Assembly: GCA_019747615.1 (NCBI GenBank)
Contig: JAIEQQ010000188.1
Coordinates: 1-7,380 of the forward strand
Source of the DNA: Phycisphaerales bacterium
GTDB lineage: Bacteria > Planctomycetota > Phycisphaerae > Phycisphaerales > UBA1924
Length of the DNA stretch: 7,380 nt
Reading direction: 5' to 3'
Below are positions 5,152 through 7,380 of the stretch, in pieces. Below the pieces are notes generated by a model that saw only the letters and a list, made by a program, of their open reading frames with translations, searched no databases and was not told the origin of the DNA. The translations under genes were made by a program, and so were the position numbers. Numbering within the stretch: position 1 is the first letter of the stretch; every line of letters begins with the position of its first letter.

Positions 5152-7380
5152 TTACGAAATTGCGAGCACCGCCACGAGCACGATCAAACCCAGGCCGATG
5201 CCCATCGACACGGCGTAGGCGTTGAGAATGCCGGATTGCGTGGGACGGACGCCGTGGCCGGTGGCGAAGGGGATCGCGCCGGCGAGGTTGACCAGGCCAT
5301 CGACGACGAGCTTGTCGATGATGTGGAAGATGTGACCGGCGACGAGCAGCGGCACGCGGATGGTGAAGTTGTAGATCTCATCGACGTACCACTTGTGGCG
5401 CGCCGCCGGCTCCAGCACGCGGATGATCGGCCACTTCAGCGCCGCCTCGGCACCCGGGCTCGTCGCGGCGGTCGTCCGCCCGCGATAGTGCAGCAGGAAG
5501 GCGACGAAGATGCCGACGACCGCCAGACCGCCGCTGACGAAGTACATCGCCATGTGCGGATCAAAGCCCAGGAACGTGCCAACCTGATCCGCGTGCTTCG
5601 GCGTGATTCCCGCGGCTTCGGCAAGGGCCTTTGCGTCCGCCGAAGCGGCCGCGGCTTGCGAGCCATCGGTGCCGCTGGCCTTGGGCGAGTGATCCGACGA
5701 GTGATCGCCCTCGTGATGCGAGCCGGGCGAGCTGTAGGCAGCGCTGGAGCTCTTGAGCATCGAGCCGGTCCAGCCGTGGTCGGCCTTGTTGATGAAGTAC
5801 GGCGCGAACGCGGCAAGGCTGGCAATCGAGAGCACGACCAGCACGAAGTTGATCGCCCAGCCCGGCGCGTGCGGGTGGAAGTGTGCGTGGGCGCCAGCGT
5901 GATGGCCCGAGTCCTTCGAGTGCGCGTGAGCGGCGGGTGCGTGGCCATGATCGCCATGGGCGTGATCATCGCCATGGCCATGATCATCGTGGGCCGCGTG
6001 GAGCTCATCGCCGGGCTCGAAGTGCTGCGGGCCGACGAAGACGCGGAAGAAGACGCGGAAGGTGTAATACGCAGTGAGAAGGGCGGTGACGAGCAAGATC
6101 CAGCCCACGATGCTGGAGCCGACGATGAGATCGTCGGGCGTGGTGAACGCCTGGGCGAGGATCATGTCCTTGCTGAAGTAGCCGGCCATGCCGGGGATGC
6201 CGGCGAGGTTGAGGCAGCCGATGAGCATCGCCAGACCGACGATGCCCCAGCCCTTCATGAACGCGACGCCCGAGAGCTTGCGGAGGTCGAGCTGGCCGGC
6301 GAAGCCGTGCATCACAGCGCCGCAGCAGAGGAAGAGCGTGGCCTTGAAGAACGCGTGGGTGAAGACGTGGTACGCGGCGCCGGTGGTGGTGAGAACACCC
6401 AGGCCGGCGAACATGAAGCCGAGCTGCGAGATCGTGCTGTAGCCCATGATCCGCTTGATGTCGTACTGGGCCATCGCGATCGTCGCGGCCCAGAACGCGG
6501 TGATCGCGCCAGACCAGGCAACAAACGACAGCACCAGCTTGAACTCATCCATCGCAAACAGCGGGTACATTCGCGCGATCAGGAACACGCCCGCGGTCAC
6601 CATCGTCGCGGCGTGGATCAGCGCCGAGACTGGCGTCGGGCCTTCCATCGCGTCCGGCAGCCACACATAGAAGAAGATCTGGGCGGACTTGCCGAAGGCA
6701 CCGGCGGTCAACAGGATCGGGATCACCCACTGGGCCCAGTGGCCGCCCAGGGCCAGGCCGCTGGAAGTCTTGCCGTCGTGAATGGCCTGGAAGATCTCGC
6801 GATACTCGATGCTGCCGAAGACCGCGAAGGTCGTCAGGATGCCCATGAGCAGCCCGAGGTCGCCGATGCGGTTGACGATGAAGGCCTTCTTGGCGGCCTC
6901 AACCGCGACGGGCTTCTTATAGAAGTACCCGATGAGCAGGTACGAGCAGAGGCCGACGCCCTCCCAACCCAGGAACAGCAGCAGAAGGTTGTCGCCCATG
7001 ACCAGGCAGGCCATGCTGAAGACGAAGAGGCTGAACGCGGCGAAGAAACGACAATACCCGGGGCCGACATCGTGGCTCATGTACTCACTGGCGTAGAGCG
7101 CGATCAACGCGCCAAGGCCGGTGACAAAGAGCATCCAGAAACACGTGAGCTGATCGATGTACAGCGAGAAGTTCGCGGCAAAGTGCTGCCCGGGCCCGGT
7201 ACCCCAGCGGAAGTTGATCCACTCGTAACCGAAGGAGATGTAGTTGCCCGGTGACGCGCTGACCTGTTGCCAGACCCAGACGGTGACGGCGAACGCCGCG
7301 GCGATCGAGGCGACGGTGATGTACGCCGGGAGCTTGCTCTTGACGCGGAAGATGGCACAAAGCGTGATGAGCACGACGCT
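5152..7380 (-). CDS. nuoL: NADH-quinone oxidoreductase subunit L (complex I membrane subunit), N-terminus beyond the window
   Basis: This is the distal antiporter-like subunit of complex I, with 742 residues visible. The frame is open through the right edge, so an internal GTG at 7374 is not the start; by comparison with E. coli NuoL (613 residues) about 30 residues are missing. Core motifs are LYIDQLTCFWMLFVTG, the channel glutamate in FLGWEGVGLCSYLLIG (codon 6961-6963), NRIGDLG, FGKSAQIFFYVWLPDAMEGP (Lys 6688-6690), SALIHAATMVTAGVFL, IKRIMGYSTISQLGF, THAFFKATLFLCCGA and GYFSKDMI (Lys 6169-6171). The end, KWYVDEIYNF through a final hydrophobic helix to LVAVLAIS, fits the lateral helix and last anchor helix. 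Extra length comes from a His-rich loop at 5869-6000 (16 His in 44 residues) and a polar, Ser/Ala-rich insert near 5590-5750 containing HHEGDHSSDH. The TAA stop is followed by the 112-base repeat spacer. Confidence 0.97.
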   Translation of the reverse strand, partial: SVVLITLCAIFRVKSKLPAYITVASIAAAFAVTVWVWQQVSASPGNYISFGYEWINFRWGTGPGQHFAANFSLYIDQLTCFWMLFVTGLGALIALYASEYMSHDVGPGYCRFFAAFSLFVFSMACLVMGDNLLLLFLGWEGVGLCSYLLIGYFYKKPVAVEAAKKAFIVNRIGDLGLLMGILTTFAVFGSIEYREIFQAIHDGKTSSGLALGGHWAQWVIPILLTAGAFGKSAQIFFYVWLPDAMEGPTPVSALIHAATMVTAGVFLIARMYPLFAMDEFKLVLSFVAWSGAITAFWAATIAMAQYDIKRIMGYSTISQLGFMFAGLGVLTTTGAAYHVFTHAFFKATLFLCCGAVMHGFAGQLDLRKLSGVAFMKGWGIVGLAMLIGCLNLAGIPGMAGYFSKDMILAQAFTTPDDLIVGSSIVGWILLVTALLTAYYTFRVFFRVFVGPQHFEPGDELHAAHDDHGHGDDHAHGDHGHAPAAHAHSKDSGHHAGAHAHFHPHAPGWAINFVLVVLSIASLAAFAPYFINKADHGWTGSMLKSSSAAYSSPGSHHEGDHSSDHSPKASGTDGSQAAAASADAKALAEAAGITPKHADQVGTFLGFDPHMAMYFVSGGLAVVGIFVAFLLHYRGRTTAATSPGAEAALKWPIIRVLEPAARHKWYVDEIYNFTIRVPLLVAGHIFHIIDKLVVDGLVNLAGAIPFATGHGVRPTQSGILNAYAVSMGIGLGLIVLVAVLAIS
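5963..5986. repeat. 24-bp near-perfect palindrome inside the nuoL His-rich loop
   Basis: Eleven of twelve symmetric base pairs match around a central CCATGG, with TGATCA at both ends and one C-C mismatch. It is built from His and Asp codons (CAT, CAC, GAT) and their neighbours. With no loop bases it is better described as a palindrome than as a hairpin; probably a by-product of the repeated codons. Confidence 0.5.

Noticed and set aside
5236..7254. Long plus-strand open frame opposite nuoL
   Set aside because: It translates to an Asp/Glu/Arg/His/Gly-rich protein with no family motif, the usual antisense shadow of a GC-rich gene; the minus strand encodes an unmistakable NuoL.
7372..7374. GTG at 7374 as the nuoL start
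   Set aside because: The frame remains open to the window edge and the expected first transmembrane helix of NuoL is not complete from this codon.

Overview
The window is a high-GC bacterial segment in which every gene I can support lies on the minus strand. Reading in the direction of transcription (from the high-coordinate end), it holds the last three genes of a complex I (NADH:quinone oxidoreductase) operon, nuoL-nuoM-nuoN, followed by a gene for an exported alpha/beta-hydrolase. nuoL is cut by the right edge, so its N-terminus is missing. The hydrolase is cut by the left edge, so its C-terminus and stop codon are missing. The plus strand carries long open frames, but all are antisense shadows of GC-rich genes.

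Layout: 5152-7380 is nuoL, lacking roughly the first 30 residues. 5040-5151 is an unusually long, repeat-filled nuoL-nuoM spacer. 3222-5039 is nuoM. 1624-3225 is nuoN, which overlaps the nuoM stop by four bases (GTGA) and has a good Shine-Dalgarno inside the end of nuoM. 1546-1623 is a spacer with an imperfect hairpin and a possible -10 box. 1-1545 is the hydrolase, one continuous frame with no stop in the window.

NuoL, NuoM and NuoN are the three antiporter-like subunits of the membrane arm. Each carries the conserved glutamate and lysines of the proton channels, so the pump looks intact. The remaining nuo genes would be expected beyond 7380. Oddities in this otherwise ordinary operon are His-rich loops at the equivalent place in NuoL and NuoM, a hydrophilic C-terminal tail on NuoM, a G-quadruplex motif opposite that tail, and three short tandem-repeat blocks between nuoL and nuoM.

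The organism cannot be named from this sequence. High GC, subunits longer than the E. coli ones, His-rich complex I loops, weak or absent Shine-Dalgarno sites on two genes, and intergenic short repeats would fit a planctomycete such as a Phycisphaerae member, but this is a low-confidence inference. I found no mobile element, CRISPR array, RNA gene or clearly new system.
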